NCBI RefSeq assembly: GCF_023078275.1
Contig: NC_062971.1
Span: forward strand, 1,984,001-2,048,000
Direction: 5' to 3'
Origin: Leguminivora glycinivorella
Taxonomy: Eukaryota > Arthropoda > Insecta > Lepidoptera > Tortricidae
DNA: 64,000 bases
Below are positions 9,901-19,507 of the stretch, piece after piece; within the stretch, counting starts at the first letter, position 1, and each line of letters begins with the position of its first letter. The notes beneath the pieces are model-generated. The model was given only the letters and a program-made list of their open reading frames with translations. It did not search any database and was not told the DNA's origin. Position numbers and translations under genes: made by a program.

Positions 9901-12900
9901 GCGTGATTATATGTATTTATGTATGTAATGAATTAATAAGACATCTCGACATTCCCGACAATGCAACCATTTATCTATCAATTTTGATATAAAGTGTGGG
10001 GACAATTTTTGCAAGAATGCATCGTTTATGGTGACCCTAAAACACTGTCTATGAAACAGTGCATAGTTACCTTGGTCAGTCTCTTTCTGACTAATAATTA
10101 TGGAGAAGTGTTGCATTTATGATAAGTTGATAACACAGTTACAGTGCACAGTTAACTTGGTCAGGCCATTGAAACATGACGCACCAATAACAGCTCCGTA
10201 AAAATGTCTATAGCGCGATGCAGCGCCCGTAACAGCAGCATCTAGCGTGTAACAGTGCAAACCCACAGTGAGAGTGATCCTTTAGCGTCTTCCTGACAGA
10301 CAGTCTTTGCGCACGGTGGTTTGCGCGATGTTCGTAGCGTAGTTGAACATGGACAGCGCCATCTAGCAGACAGTTGAGTAAATTTAGAACACAGAGGCTT
10401 ACTGTCAGAGTAATTTCCCCTTTAGCGTCCTCCTGGAAGACAGTCTTCGCGCACTCCGTGGCGATATCAGCGGCATCAGTGTGACCACAATCGAGGAAAG
10501 GCACGGTGGTCTGCGCGATATTCGTAGCGTAGTTGAACATTGGCCGGGCGACTAGCAGGCCACAGAGGCAGCGAAGGGACACTATGGCTAAGCTGACGGC
10601 AGCTGGGTCTGGTTTCCTGTACAAAAAAAGTAAATTAAGGACATCCTTGATATATTGTGTTTCTTTGTATGTCGGAGCCCATACAACCATTTCAGTCGCA
10701 AAATCTTCAAATCAGTAACTAACTGTCAAATGTGACATAACGCGTGGTAACGTCGTGCAAACAATGCGACCGTATTGATACAGTAACAAAATGTAGTCGT
10801 CGTGTGCACTCGTTACGGTAACAAAATGTGTACGAATTTGTGGCTGTCAATGTCACTGTTAGAATGACTTTTAACGACACTTTATTAGTCAACGTTTGCA
10901 CACATAACGGTAACAACATGTGGACGAATTTGTGGCTGTCATTGTCACTGTCAGAACGGTTTCTGACAGTGACATTGACAGAATTTGTACACACATGTGT
11001 AGGTCTGATTACCGAACTGCTCCTAAACTACTGTATCCGCAATGACAATCTGAAATACGAAGGTTTCTCAAACTGTCTTGTGAAGTCGTGGACTGGTTGC
11101 TTTGAATCATTTAAATATGAGCGAATTAAATAATAATAAACGACGACGACCATTTAAGCACTCTTCGACATTTTATAGAAATGTGGGAAAGTTAAGAAAA
11201 GTGCAGAATGATAATACAAATAGATAAGCACTTTATAGTTACTTAATGTATTAAATATATAATTTTTAATTCTTATTGATAAAAACATAAAATGAAGTGT
11301 AGTGTTGCTTTACACAATAAAAGTAGGAATCAAATGAAATAGAGTATTTACTGTGATATTAATAGAATTTCTGTTGCGCAATGATAGTTTTTTTCAGTAC
11401 AGATGCTGCTTTTTTTAACGCAGTAGTGCGAGCAAATCAAGCAATGATTCATTTCTTGTCTGGTCGAAACTCTTAGCTTAGATTTAGGTCACAGAACACC
11501 CCACTAGAAGCCAAATGCAAGCGATATTGTTCGAGACGCAAATCACCAATCCTTGCGGGGTGAGGCGGGCGCGCACGGTGCTGCCATTGGTCGTTTCAAA
11601 TAATGGCGCGCCTTTATGATTAGCAGTAGGGATGGGAATGGGACATGTCTATTATAGACAATGGTACCGGTACCAGTACTGTGGTGAATTTGTTTTGCAA
11701 CAAATTATAATATTATAATTAAATTATAATAAGGCCTAGTTACCCTTCGGGTTGGAAGGTCAGATGGCAGTCGCTTTCATAAAAGTAGTGCCTACGCCAA
11801 ATCTTGGTAGTAGTTTCCAAAGCGGACCCCAGGCTCCCATGAGCCGTGGCGAATGCCGATGCCGGGATAACGCAAGGAGGATGATAATTGTGATAGCATC
11901 TCAATAAAAATCATTCTAGTAACTAATAACTAAACTGTGCATTTTTACTTACGTTTACTAAGTTAAATAACCAACTAAATATTCTAAACTAATCAATGAA
12001 CTAAATACCACTACAGACTCTACAGATTCTAGATAATTATTCACTATTACAAATCTGCTTTCTTTTATATTTCATAAAATGGTAGCACATGGTACGAACG
12101 GCAGTACGAAGTTCCCGCAACAGACATAAACTAACATGGCCCCATGCCTAGTCGTTTACGTGAAAGGGATAGCATATCACATTGTTAACTCGGTAAAGAG
12201 GGATGGACGCGCCTCGGCGCCGCTCAGCACAACCATATTGACCAGTATAAATGAACTCCGCGGACAATAAACAATATTCAACAAAATAATTAATTTGACT
12301 TAACTGTGGAATGTTGTTCCATCTTTTTTACATGTAGAAGTGTTAGAAGACTTGCCACACCACTTTATGCTGTAAGAGACCATTGTTTGCAACCAAAATT
12401 GATTATTTAAGATTTTTTCCCGAGCGGACACGGACACTGTTAGCGGGTCGTATACTTGGGCGCTACTGATCGGTGTCGCACGCGTTCAAACTTTTATAAA
12501 CCTGATTTGTCGTATGCTTGGTGACCGCGAGTCGCCCTGTAAGGGCCATCTTGTTGTATTGATCTGTGATTTAGGTACTGAAAATCGTCGTACGATACAC
12601 GTGCGAAAAGGACATTCACAACTCGTGTCGATTTAAAACACTCCCTTCGTTCGTGTATTAATTTATCGCTACTCGTATCGATTTTCCTCTTTTCCGCACT
12701 CGTATCTACAAGTATTGTGTTTGGGTTACAAAAAAAACACATTATTTACTCTACTACGTTTTATTTTCTCTTTAACATTACAAATTTGTAGACACTTATC
12801 TATACAAAAATCTTGACAAAAGAAGTACAGATCGCTGAAATTAATGTTGATAGTAATATTAATGACGACTACTTCAACAAGTGTCAATTGTGAAATGCCG

Positions 12901-15900
12901 CAAAATACTAGTTGCTCTATAGAAGACCATAATAATATGATCCCCGATCCTTTACAACCCAGCAGCTCGGTACGCACGTTACAATTTTTTTTAATCTTCT
13001 TTAGTGAGGGCAACTGAGTACGACGGCATATTTAATTGTTTATAAAGTTTGAGGATACCTGGAAAAAATTAATACAAGAAGCCATTTTGTAAATATAATA
13101 AATATTCACTGCTTTCGGTCACGCGTGTACGCTGCGACCATATTGCGACCGTTTGTTGACCGTTTGGTGACCGTTTGGCGACTGTTTTTTACATGGAATA
13201 TTACCGTCTTAATCCATATTTTAACAACTTTATTGGTTTTCTAGGCATTATTTTTATTATTTCAGTATAGTACATATATGCAAAGAAGCACTAAAACTTC
13301 ACCAATCAATATACATAACACGCAAACACCGAGTAGTCAATAATATTATTACTGGTTAAACTGAGGTAAATTGATGGCGCGTTGATAAATTTAGACTTAT
13401 TTTATGAAATCACTCGAGCAATTTAATTGGCCATGGTAATTAGCCCACATTATATTACAAATGTAAACAATATTTATCTTTAACAAATTCTTACGCCATT
13501 ACATTTTAATGTCAAATGATTTTATTTATTTTTTACTTTGACGTCTCTGACAGTCGCCATTTGAAAAGAATGAAATGAACGAATGATTTTGGGAAAGTAG
13601 TCGCCAAACGGTAACAATGTGTGCACGCGTAGTGCACACTTCTGTCACTTCTGTGACCATTTGTGCCTGTTACCAATCGTCCCCATTTGGGTCGCCGCGA
13701 CTAAACGTCGACCGTACTGCGACTAAGCATTGAGACCCGAAGACCTGTGTGTACACAAAATAGGAGGATTTGCGTAGGAACGGCGACCGATTATGGTTAT
13801 ATGGGAGGTCTTTATGGAGAGTATAAAAATGTCACATCAGACCGATATGTCGCCTTAGTACGGTGTAAGTAAATTTTTGGCATATGTTTACCCACGGCAC
13901 CCATTCACTAACAGAAAAAAAGGCGCATTACGTCCTATGTCAGAAACCAGTCGTAATGTATACATTTTAACCGCCAGCAGTATGGTGAGAACCCGCCCAG
14001 CGGGTTTTCCGGCATCTGAGCAAAATTCATGAGTGCCTACCAGACGGGTTCTTGGTGTCGAACGTGTTAAGTTTGGCCTAGAAATTCCTTTTATGATATT
14101 TTAATAGAAAATGCCTCACCTTGTGTCTCCTTTTTTCGGTCTTAGAACTGTGCACGCTTTCTCAAGCCTCTGTAGATATCTTTTGTAGAATTCTAGTAAC
14201 TCCTTTTCATACTTGTATAAAGCTAATGTGTCCTTCTTCACTGTAATATAAAGAAATAATCATAATAAAAGGCTGAATGAGCTCTGTAAATGTTAGAAGG
14301 GACATCATATTTTAAATTATACATGTGTACGAAGAAAAAATAAAAATAGGACCTTCTAACATGGATTGACCGAGTTGCACGGTAAGCTCAAGAAGGCTTG
14401 TGTACACTCAGACTATTATTTATATATGTATATAAGTATTTATATAGTTGGGTCAATCCCCGGCAAGAGTAACATGTGTCGCATGTTTCATATATTAACG
14501 ATGCAAGCTCAAGTATGCATAGATCCTATCACCCCCCGCTCGAGCCTAGGTTGGCCATACAAATAGACCACGTGACCCCCGCCCCCTGGGGCCTGGGCCT
14601 TTCCGCGCTTGGTTAACTTGCAAAGTTACCAAGGTTGCATTTATAGATTTCATAGGACTGGCATTACGGCAATAATAACTTACATTTGACATTGACCCAA
14701 TCTAAGTGTCTGATCTGGTACTTAGGTAAAATGTCTTTGAACTTTTCAAGATTTGTTTGTATAGTGACTATAGTGAGTGAAGTCTTTTGGTTACTTTTCC
14801 AGACATTTTTTTTTAAATTATAGACTAATCGACGATTGACTTTCGTCACACCTGATGGAAAGTGAAGACAAAGTTTAGACTTCATAATGATAACTTACAT
14901 TTGACATTGGAGTAGTCTTGATGCCTTATCTGGTACTCCGGTAAGACATCTTTGAACACCTCGAAGGCTGACAGTGTGGCGATTTTGCGGACTGAGTGAA
15001 GGTTCAGAGTGTTGTCTTTTAGACGCTCCTCCATTAGGTAGAGTATTGGGTATAAGTTTTTCAGCTGAAAGGAAACATAAGCCATTTAAGAAAATCTCCC
15101 CTTGGGGAACCCCCAAGTCAATAAGATTAGACAGCCCTAGAGTAATCTAAAGACTGGCAATAAAAAATTCTGTTCAGTTTGCAGCAATAATTAAAAAAAA
15201 ATTATATAATGTTAGTGTGATATCAAATTATATAAAAAAAATCCCCTCAGCCAGCTATATTTTTTTTTATTATCTGTCATCAGCTATGTTTAGCCATAAT
15301 CAGATTTTTTGTTTATATATTTTTTTCTACTCCCGTACTGTTATTCGTGAGTTACAAGGTCGTGCATAGAACTTTAAAACCCTACATAAGAGATGTCAGG
15401 ACAAGTCTACCTAGTCTATACCCTGAAAACATTTAGTAGAAGTAGCACGATATAGCTGTTACAGTTCAGTAAATACATTGCTACCAACTTAACAAACCAA
15501 TTCGCACAGTCGAGACTCCTTCGTTTTCTGCTGCGTTCATAGGCGACGCGTCAAATCGCTTTCAAATCTATGAGAACTCGATTCAACTCGGCTCGATTCG
15601 TCTTAGTGGCCAGGCTTCAAAGAACCATACCATAGACAGTTTTATTTTCATGTTTGCACTCAAACTGCATATTCAAAATGGTAGGCGGTCCACTAGATAA
15701 CTAAGATGACTGAAAGTAGGTATTTGTTGATTTATAATTTTCTTTCAAAATAAGTGCTTGGTCGTAGAAAAAGTATTGTATGCAACGGTGTTTAACTGAG
15801 TCAAAAAATGCTCGTGGCGTCTTTATTAACAATTTTCGGCTTCGCCTCAAATTGTTACCCACGCCACTCACCTTTTTTGACCTCTTTTAACCACCAGTTG

Positions 15901-18394
15901 CATAAAATACTATTTTAATACAGTTGCTCAAAAAGTGCCCGTTTTTTGGCGGTTTAGCGTGCGAGAAGTTGTATTTTACGAACTAGTGCGTAAAAAGTAT
16001 ATACGTTCCATTTTACGACTACTTACCGAGCTGTTTTCATATTAGTCTAGTTTACTAAGACAGAATAAAACTATAAACATACTATTAAGTGATTAATATT
16101 TAAAACGTTAATATAAACGTTAGATTTGCCACTCGCGTGCCGCTCGTGGCAAAATATCTCGGGACTCGTGAAGTAATGACATACTTCTCGCACTTATAAC
16201 GAAATGTACTATTATAAGTTGGAGAGGTATTCCATTAAACACTCTCTCATGATGTTCTTAGAATTTATCTTCTAGTGCCTCTGCCAGCTATTTAATTACA
16301 AACCTTTTTCTCCGGTTCCTCAAGCAGAGAAGAGCATAGCGCCCCAATCCTGAGCTTCTCATGATTCAGCCGGTCTCTCCTCGCAGCCATCAGCTCCACC
16401 GTACTGACCACCCCACCCTCTGGGATCTCGGTGTCTTCCTCACCCGTTCCTTCCAGGCCGGAGTCGGAGTCTGAATCCTGGGGTTCTTCTGTTTGAGATG
16501 GTTTTTGAGGTTCTGGCTCATCCTCTTTTTCTGATTCTGTGTCTGAAATTAATTATAAAAAAAAATTGTATGAGATTGGCTACCTAAGAGATCTTCACTG
16601 AATCTAGAATTGATATTTAAATGCTTTTAGGCATAAGTATCGTCCCCTCAAATCTTACATTGAAGAAAGTAAAGATTCACTTAATCTTCCACTCATTCAC
16701 TCAAGTTCCCAAAGTTAATTGGATTCCCACTTCCCACTTAAAAACTGCCAATGTATCCTACTCTTGGTACTCTTAAAACGGCGAGTTGGAAACATAACTG
16801 GTACAGTTGACTACAAAGAGATGTATCCATTAATTTCACCTTATGCAATAAGTTGAAAAAGTGTATACATCTCTTTGTAGTTGACTGTACCTCAGATTTC
16901 TTCAAACCTACCAGTGGACTGTGACCCATAGTTTAGGAAAAGGGTAGATGCATTTATACAAGTTTCAATATACATTTTGAATAAAGACTTTGTTTTTAAA
17001 TCTGGTGATTATGATAAAAACTTACATTGCCGGGGTGGGTCGGTCTGTAAAGCACACGGTGTCACATGATAAATGATATATTGTCAGGCTGTAATTTTGC
17101 ATCATTTGTAAGCATGAGACACCCTTGTGATAAGGTTTACCAACTAGTGTGCTACACCCGCTGGATTAATAAAATCAGTAGCTGTACAACTAAGCTTTGC
17201 AAGAGAATTCCAAAATTTTTTTTACAATAAACGTAATCAGATTCACTTAAAATCCCACAAAAAAAAGACAGGCCATGTTGCACGTTTTTGTGTCCGTGGC
17301 CCACAAATGGTCTCGCCGGAAGATCAGCGCTGACCTCCATTTTGTGGTAAACAATTTTATTGATACTGTGTTTCTTTCTTTAACTTTTAAATGTGTTTGT
17401 ATTGTTGTATTGTTTTAAATGTGTTTGTATTGTTATGCTTGTTTATCATGAATAAATGATTGATTGATTGCCATACCTGGGCACTCCTCAGTCCTCTCCA
17501 TAAGCCCCTGTTTAGTTTTAATGGGCAGCAGAGCCCGCATCCTCTTGGCCGGCCTCTCCGCCATCTCTTGTTCATACTTCTCTTCAAAGTCACTGTCGGA
17601 GGCGGAGTCACTCTCCGCACCACTGTCGCTTCCTGCTTGTGGACGCTTCTTTGGCACCTTCTCTTTGTCAATCTTCTTGCGTTTTCTGTTTGATCTAGAG
17701 GTGATAGGACATATGATTAATAAAGTTGCAGGAGAAAATTTGTAACAAACAAAATAAATAAAGTGTATTTCTATGAAATAAAAACAATACTGCAATAGAC
17801 AAAAAGATAGCTAACTCAAGTTTAAGCTATGTAGGTATGATTAATCGTGTTTGGTAAAAGGGTTTTTAGATTTTTGCTTGTGGGAAAATGATTGCACCTT
17901 TTACAATTATTAAAACTGTTTATTAATTTGTATTATAGGCTCATGGTAGTTAAATTATTCGCAGAATTACTGTTTGGTACCAACTGGTGCTAAATTCTCA
18001 TTGTAAAAAAAGAAAAAAAAACCAACTTGTTCTCATCCTCCTTCTCCGGCACATCAGCCAGGAACCTCGGGTTCTTGGCCAGCCTCTTCATAATGTAGGC
18101 CTTCTGGTCCTCGTCTAGCATATCGCCCCACTCGTCCGCCGACGCCTCGCTCTCACTGCTGTACTCGATATCGGGCTTCGCTGGCGGCTGGTGCTGCTTC
18201 TGCAGCTTCGCGCGGTGCCGCTGCAGCTTCATCTTACCCTGCTTCTTCATTCTATTCGTGGTTTGGTTGTTCCGCTTCACCTTGCTTACTTTTACTTTAC
18301 CTTTTTTCTGAAAATGGTATTTTTGTTTGGTTAGAAAATGTTTTGACACAGTGAATAATTAAGATTATATCCTTAGATTTATACTTACTGCCAT
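4357..18394 (-). CDS. NOC3L: Nucleolar complex protein 3 homolog (whole gene, internally incomplete)
   Basis: NOC3L works with NOC2 in early 60S ribosomal subunit assembly in the nucleolus; the yeast homologue also has a replication-licensing role (family knowledge). Coding exons on the - strand: 18394-18389, 18307-18027, 17694-17477, 16542-16304, 15064-14899, 14240-14120, 10616-10403, 9358-9170, 8347-8166, then one of the tandem copies (5248-5119 or 5371-5269), then 4552-4357. The first nine join without a phase conflict. Order of regions: basic nuclear-localisation N-terminus, acidic serine-rich linker, ALLPIK motif, NOC3 domain, CBF/Mak21 entry (FHIYFRLLK ... LDGLAK), and C-terminus (FEQYDGSQMAFKP). 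About 150 residues expected between LDGLAK and ALQYHYHP are not found. Identification rests on recognised similarity throughout the protein; I could not run an alignment. Confidence 0.9.
4600..4959. other. NOC3L intron, nothing recognised
   Basis: No exon-like block. A + strand open frame here (about 80 codons) has no family resemblance. Confidence 0.4.
4960..5100 (-). pseudogene. NOC3L penultimate-exon copy A (dead)
   Basis: Aligns with copies B and C, but the reading frame is shifted inside the TELCAL region and the donor GTAAG has become TTAAG. Not splice-competent. Confidence 0.75.
5119..5248 (-). CDS. NOC3L: NOC3L penultimate-exon copy B
   Basis: Open from a possible acceptor (ACAATAAG) through LDPTLESPALCYARTAVLTE, LCALQHHYHP-VRQAV and TKSDSK to the donor AT|GTAAGG. 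Relative to copy C it lacks one in-frame codon (Ala of HPAV). The conserved family block is N-T-AL-x-EL-x-AL-x-x-HYHP. The phase-2 end fits the last exon. Either B or C could be used in the mRNA. Confidence 0.6.
5269..5371 (-). CDS. NOC3L: NOC3L penultimate-exon copy C
   Basis: Encodes YARTAVLTELCALQYHYHPA then VRQAVTKSDSK, with a perfect donor AT|GTAAGT. Its 5' part is cut off by the (CTGA)n microsatellite, although a fortuitous TATATTTAG acceptor precedes it. It retains the HPAV codon missing from copy B. Confidence 0.6.
5396..5451. repeat. (CTGA)n microsatellite
   Basis: About 13 uninterrupted CTGA/TGAC units at the junction between NOC3L exon copy C and the 450-bp tandem repeats. Confidence 0.95.
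5452..6890. repeat. Three and a bit tandem copies of a ~450-bp transposon unit
   Basis: Units start with ATATCAACGCACAGCCGAAA (or a variant) at 5452, 5902 and 6359 and end with CAAAAAATATATAAAAGAAG plus short CTGA runs. A truncated fourth unit runs from about 6800 to 6890. It contains the blocks CACTAAGAAAGGA and CTAAAAGGGGTG-like stretches of a common lepidopteran repeat; a diverged relative lies at 48270-48480. The array lies exactly where NOC3L's missing exons should be. Confidence 0.85.
6898..7140. repeat. (GGGACA)n / (GGGATA)n minisatellite
   Basis: About 240 bp of G-rich hexamers: GGGACA first, then GGGACG/GGGATA variants. It yields spurious Pro-Val or Gly-Thr open frames. The G-triplet spacing could form G-quadruplexes. 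Confidence 0.95.
7145..8165. repeat. NOC3L intron with two small repeats
   Basis: Contains a palindromic MITE at 7551-7632 (GTACAGTCAGCCAAAAAAGT and its inverse, ending at GACCGTAC) and a short LINE/SINE tail at 7789-7819 (GCGGGCGAAGCCGCGGGTAA). No sign of the expected NOC3L core exons in any frame. Confidence 0.65.
8166..8347 (-). CDS. NOC3L: NOC3L exon 9
   Basis: Acceptor TTTTTTCTAG, donor AAA|GTGAGT (phase 2). Encodes RAKKLKEVERELLETEAQES, then a charged stretch and FHIYFRLLKTAPRSKLLSAA LDGLA. This is the start of the CBF/Mak21 region; the family consensus continues FAHLI, which is not found downstream. Confidence 0.9.
8441..8675. mobile_element. MITE, family shared with 42893-43258
   Basis: Ends with AATAGGCTA and AACTAGCCTATT in inverted orientation; internal sequence includes a TTGACCGTGACGTCACTCCT block. 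The copy at 42893-43258 is in reverse orientation and carries an internal insertion. Confidence 0.65.
8815..8960. repeat. Dispersed repeat (TTCGTTTACGAGAAAAAAG family)
   Basis: About 130 bp near-identical to 39169-39285, including CTTCAACGCACTGT, ACGTGTCTAAA and GATAATCTAACTGACGGA. No ends or target duplication recognised. Confidence 0.7.
9170..9358 (-). CDS. NOC3L: NOC3L exon 8
   Basis: Acceptor TTGTTCTAG, donor AAG|GTACAT, phase 0 at both ends. Encodes IVRLINQLVKRRGERLKPTA, then LRCLLSLKIRDIDLD and a lysine-rich tail. Matches the NOC3 block LC-x-L-R-I-K-E-x-x-x. Confidence 0.9.
9428..9648. mobile_element. CCCCCGAC-ended repeat
   Basis: Inverted ends CCCCCGACCGCGAC and GCGTCGGGGGTT with a CAGACAGA microsatellite. 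The same element is at 43488-43712 (reverse) and partial at 29118-29256. Confidence 0.75.
9655..9950 (+). mobile_element. Non-LTR retrotransposon 3' end, TATG-tailed
   Basis: Contains TTAAGAATTTCACCACCCCC, ATGGGTTAAATTGTGGCG and CTACCCCTTTATGGGATACA, then a GTATTTATGTATGT tail. Other copies: 32985-33240, 45895-46150, 24330-24440 (diverged) and 49005-49070 (short). No reverse transcriptase remains. Confidence 0.7.
10245..10350 (-). pseudogene. Partial copy of NOC3L exon 7
   Basis: The - strand matches exon 7 at GAACATGGACAGCG-like, GTAGCGTAGTTGAAC and CTTTAGCGTCTTCCTG. A 42-nt internal piece is missing between short GCGCAC direct repeats, and the frame is broken. It lies just downstream of exon 7 in the gene's direction and includes similar intron sequence. 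Confidence 0.75.
10403..10616 (-). CDS. NOC3L: NOC3L exon 7
   Basis: Acceptor TTGTACAG, donor ACA|GTAAGC. The first base closes the split Arg codon from exon 6. Encodes KPDPAAVSLAIVSLRCLCGL, then LVARPMFNYATNIAQTTVPF and a C-terminal EDAKGEITLT. Matches the family block V-x-SLCELLVALPHFN-x-x-NI. Confidence 0.92.
10700..11010. repeat. Direct and inverted short repeats
   Basis: Two copies of GACGAATTTGTGGCTGTCA-like sequence (about 10834 and 10922), and a near-perfect hairpin at 10937-10981 with arms TGTCACTGTCAGAA and TTCTGACAGTGACA. Probably a nested foldback element. Confidence 0.55.
11020..14119. other. Long NOC3L intron with repeats
   Basis: Mostly AT-rich. Recognised: a CTCGTGTCGATTT-type palindromic repeat (about 12590-12720, relatives at 11390 and 21895); a SINE tail at 11728-11893 ending GGGATAACGCAAGGAGGATG; and a zone (13120-13735) of GACCGTTTG repeats facing inverted GTCGCCAAACGG. 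No exon. Confidence 0.55.
14120..14240 (-). CDS. NOC3L: NOC3L exon 6
   Basis: Acceptor ATATTACAG, donor AAG|GTGAGG with phase 2. Encodes KKDTLALYKYEKELLEFYKR then YLQRLEKACTVL. Matches the family block KLREFEEGL-x-x-x-Y-x-x-YL-x-x-LE. Confidence 0.9.
14674..14760 (-). pseudogene. Partial copy of NOC3L exon 5 3' end
   Basis: On the - strand encodes FKDILPKYQIRHLDWVNVK, close to exon 5's FKDVLPEYQIRHQDYSNVK, and keeps the AAAT|GTAAGT donor. The 5' part of the exon is absent. It lies about 140 bp downstream of exon 5. Confidence 0.85.
14899..15064 (-). CDS. NOC3L: NOC3L exon 5
   Basis: Acceptor TTTCCTTTCAG, donor AAAT|GTAAGT (phase 1). Encodes LKNLYPILYLMEERLKDNTL, then VRKIATLSAFEVFKDVLPEY and QIRHQDYSNVK. 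Matches LKELRSMLMEQ...VRKL-x-x-x-SL-x-x-x-FKDI-x-P-x-YKIR of the family. Confidence 0.93.
15778..15910. mobile_element. Palindromic MITE
   Basis: Inverted ends GTATGCAACGGTG / CCACCAGTTGCATA with inner arms GTCAAAAAATGCTCGTGGCG and its imperfect inverse (CGCCACTCACCTTTTTTGAC). No ORF. Confidence 0.55.
16304..16542 (-). CDS. NOC3L: NOC3L exon 4
   Basis: Acceptor AATTTCAG, donor AAG|GTTTGT. Encodes an acidic Glu/Ser linker (DSDSDSGLEGTGEEDTEIPE) and then the start of the NOC3 domain (VELMAARRDRLNHEKLRIGA, LCSSLLEEPEKK), matching the family's LIERKKKL-x-x-KK-x-x-IAALASA. Confidence 0.88.
16790..16891. mobile_element. Palindromic MITE (GGTACAGTTGACTAC)
   Basis: Perfect inverted arms GTACAGTTGACTACAAAGAG / CTCTTTGTAGTTGACTGTAC around a short AT-rich centre. 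Similar in style to 7551 and 51806. Confidence 0.8.
17477..17694 (-). CDS. NOC3L: NOC3L exon 3
   Basis: Acceptor ATCACCTCTAG, donor CCCAG|GTATGG (phase 1). Encodes NRKRKKIDKEKVPKKRP (nuclear-localisation-like), the acidic GAESDSASDSDFEEKYEQEM, and RPAKRMRALLPIKTKQGLME. The ALLPIK block is a family signature. Confidence 0.88.
18027..18307 (-). CDS. NOC3L: NOC3L exon 2
   Basis: Acceptor CCATTTTCAG; donor AA|GTTGGT is weak but gives phase 2, which exon 3 requires (DENK-SNRKRKK). Encodes a very basic N-terminus (KKGKVKVSKVKR, KMKLQRHRAKLQKQ) and an acidic block (YSSESEASADEWGDMLDEDQ). Confidence 0.85.
18389..18394 (-). CDS. NOC3L: NOC3L exon 1 coding part (ATG GCA)
   Basis: Only two codons, Met-Ala, precede a consensus donor GCA|GTAAGT. 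Joined to exon 2 this gives MAKKGKVKVSK, typical of the basic family N-terminus. The start is inferred from the donor match and the phase-0 join. Confidence 0.75.
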
Positions 18395-19101
18395 GATGTA
18401 TATGTAAAGTAATCAGGACCGATTTATAAAGCTTCGGTAATTTATTTTGGAGAGAAATTAAATAAAACAACGTGGATTTGACAAACGAAGCACTTCAAAT
18501 GATTTTGACAGATGAGGATGACGGAACTGAGAAGTTATTCACTGTTTAACCATCAACACAAAATGTGAGCTTCAAAAAATAAAATTATTTGAAGCTTATT
18601 GTTTATTTAATTTTTTTAATATTGTATCCTCGTTGTATCTTGACGGTATTAAAAGTATTGACAGTAATCATTTACGCCGGTTTTAATTAAGAATTAAATA
18701 TCTGAGATAAACATTAAAATACGTCCTTGGATTTCGGATGCGTTCATATTTGCGATAATTTGATGTAAACGTAAAAAAAATATTATGCTGATGTACAATG
18801 AACTATTAATCTAATTTGTGAAATATATTTTATTACATATTTGCAAACTATATTAGATTACATTCAGACATCATATTAAATAAAAAAAGTTGCAGGTTGC
18901 AAGTCGGTTGCAGAATTTTAAATGCGAACGCACGCAAACTTTCTAAATGTCAGTTAAAACAAGACCTCGAAACTTTCTAGTTTTTCTAGTTTTCTTCTAT
19001 GAAGTTTCGCCTGAAGCTATTAATTAGATCCCATATCCGTAGCGCGTTCTAATTCCTTCTCAACCCATGATGTGTATTTAACAAAGCCAGTGTTAGGGAA
19101 A
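18395..19101. promoter_or_regulatory. Divergent interval between NOC3L and loco
   Basis: 707 bp separate the two start codons, which point away from each other. The sequence is AT-rich with no TATA box at an obvious position. It must hold both 5' UTRs and probably both promoters, unless either gene has further 5' exons. Confidence 0.5.
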
Positions 19102-19507
19102 ATGGTGCCCCAACAGCAAAGGCGAAGGAGGAGAAGGGCCGCTTTGGTTCGGACTTCAGAGCGTCGTGTTGTGGTCGCGAGAGGCCCTGGAGGGTTCGGG
19201 TTTACTATAGCGGGGCAGCGGCCTTGTGTAGTGTCTGCGGTGGCGGCTGGAGGGCCGGCGGAGCGGGCCGGTCTGCGCGCAGGGGACGCTTTGATTGCTG
19301 TGGATGGGGCGAATGTAGCGCGAGCTCCTCACGCGTCTGTGGCTCGGCTGGTGGCAGCAGCGCCGGGGGCGATCGCGCTGAGCGTGGCGCCGCGCGAGGC
19401 TCCGCCGACTGACACGGAGGACACGGAGCCGGATGAGAGGGCGCGCACGCGGCGCCGGCACCCTCCGCCGCGGCGCCGTCCGCAGCCTGCAATGCTGCAC
19501 CACCCAG
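19102..19507 (+). CDS. loco: loco exon 1 (PDZ domain)
   Basis: Start ATG at 19102 in a good context (GGGAAAATGG). Encodes MVPQQQRRRRRRAALVRTSE followed by the PDZ: RRVVVARGPGGFGFTIAGQR with the GFGF carboxylate-binding loop, CVVSAVAAGGPAERAGLRAG, DALIAVDGANVARAPHASVA. It closely tracks the RGS12 PDZ pattern (GFTLSGQ-x-PCVLSCV, GLRAGDQILAVN-x-x-NV). Very GC-rich. Donor CCCAG|GTCAGT, phase 1. An in-frame GTG at 19072 is not a credible start. Confidence 0.92.

Noticed and set aside
19072..19074. Upstream GTG start for loco exon 1
   Set aside because: Non-ATG start in an animal gene; the ATG at 19102 has a good context and yields a sensible N-terminus.
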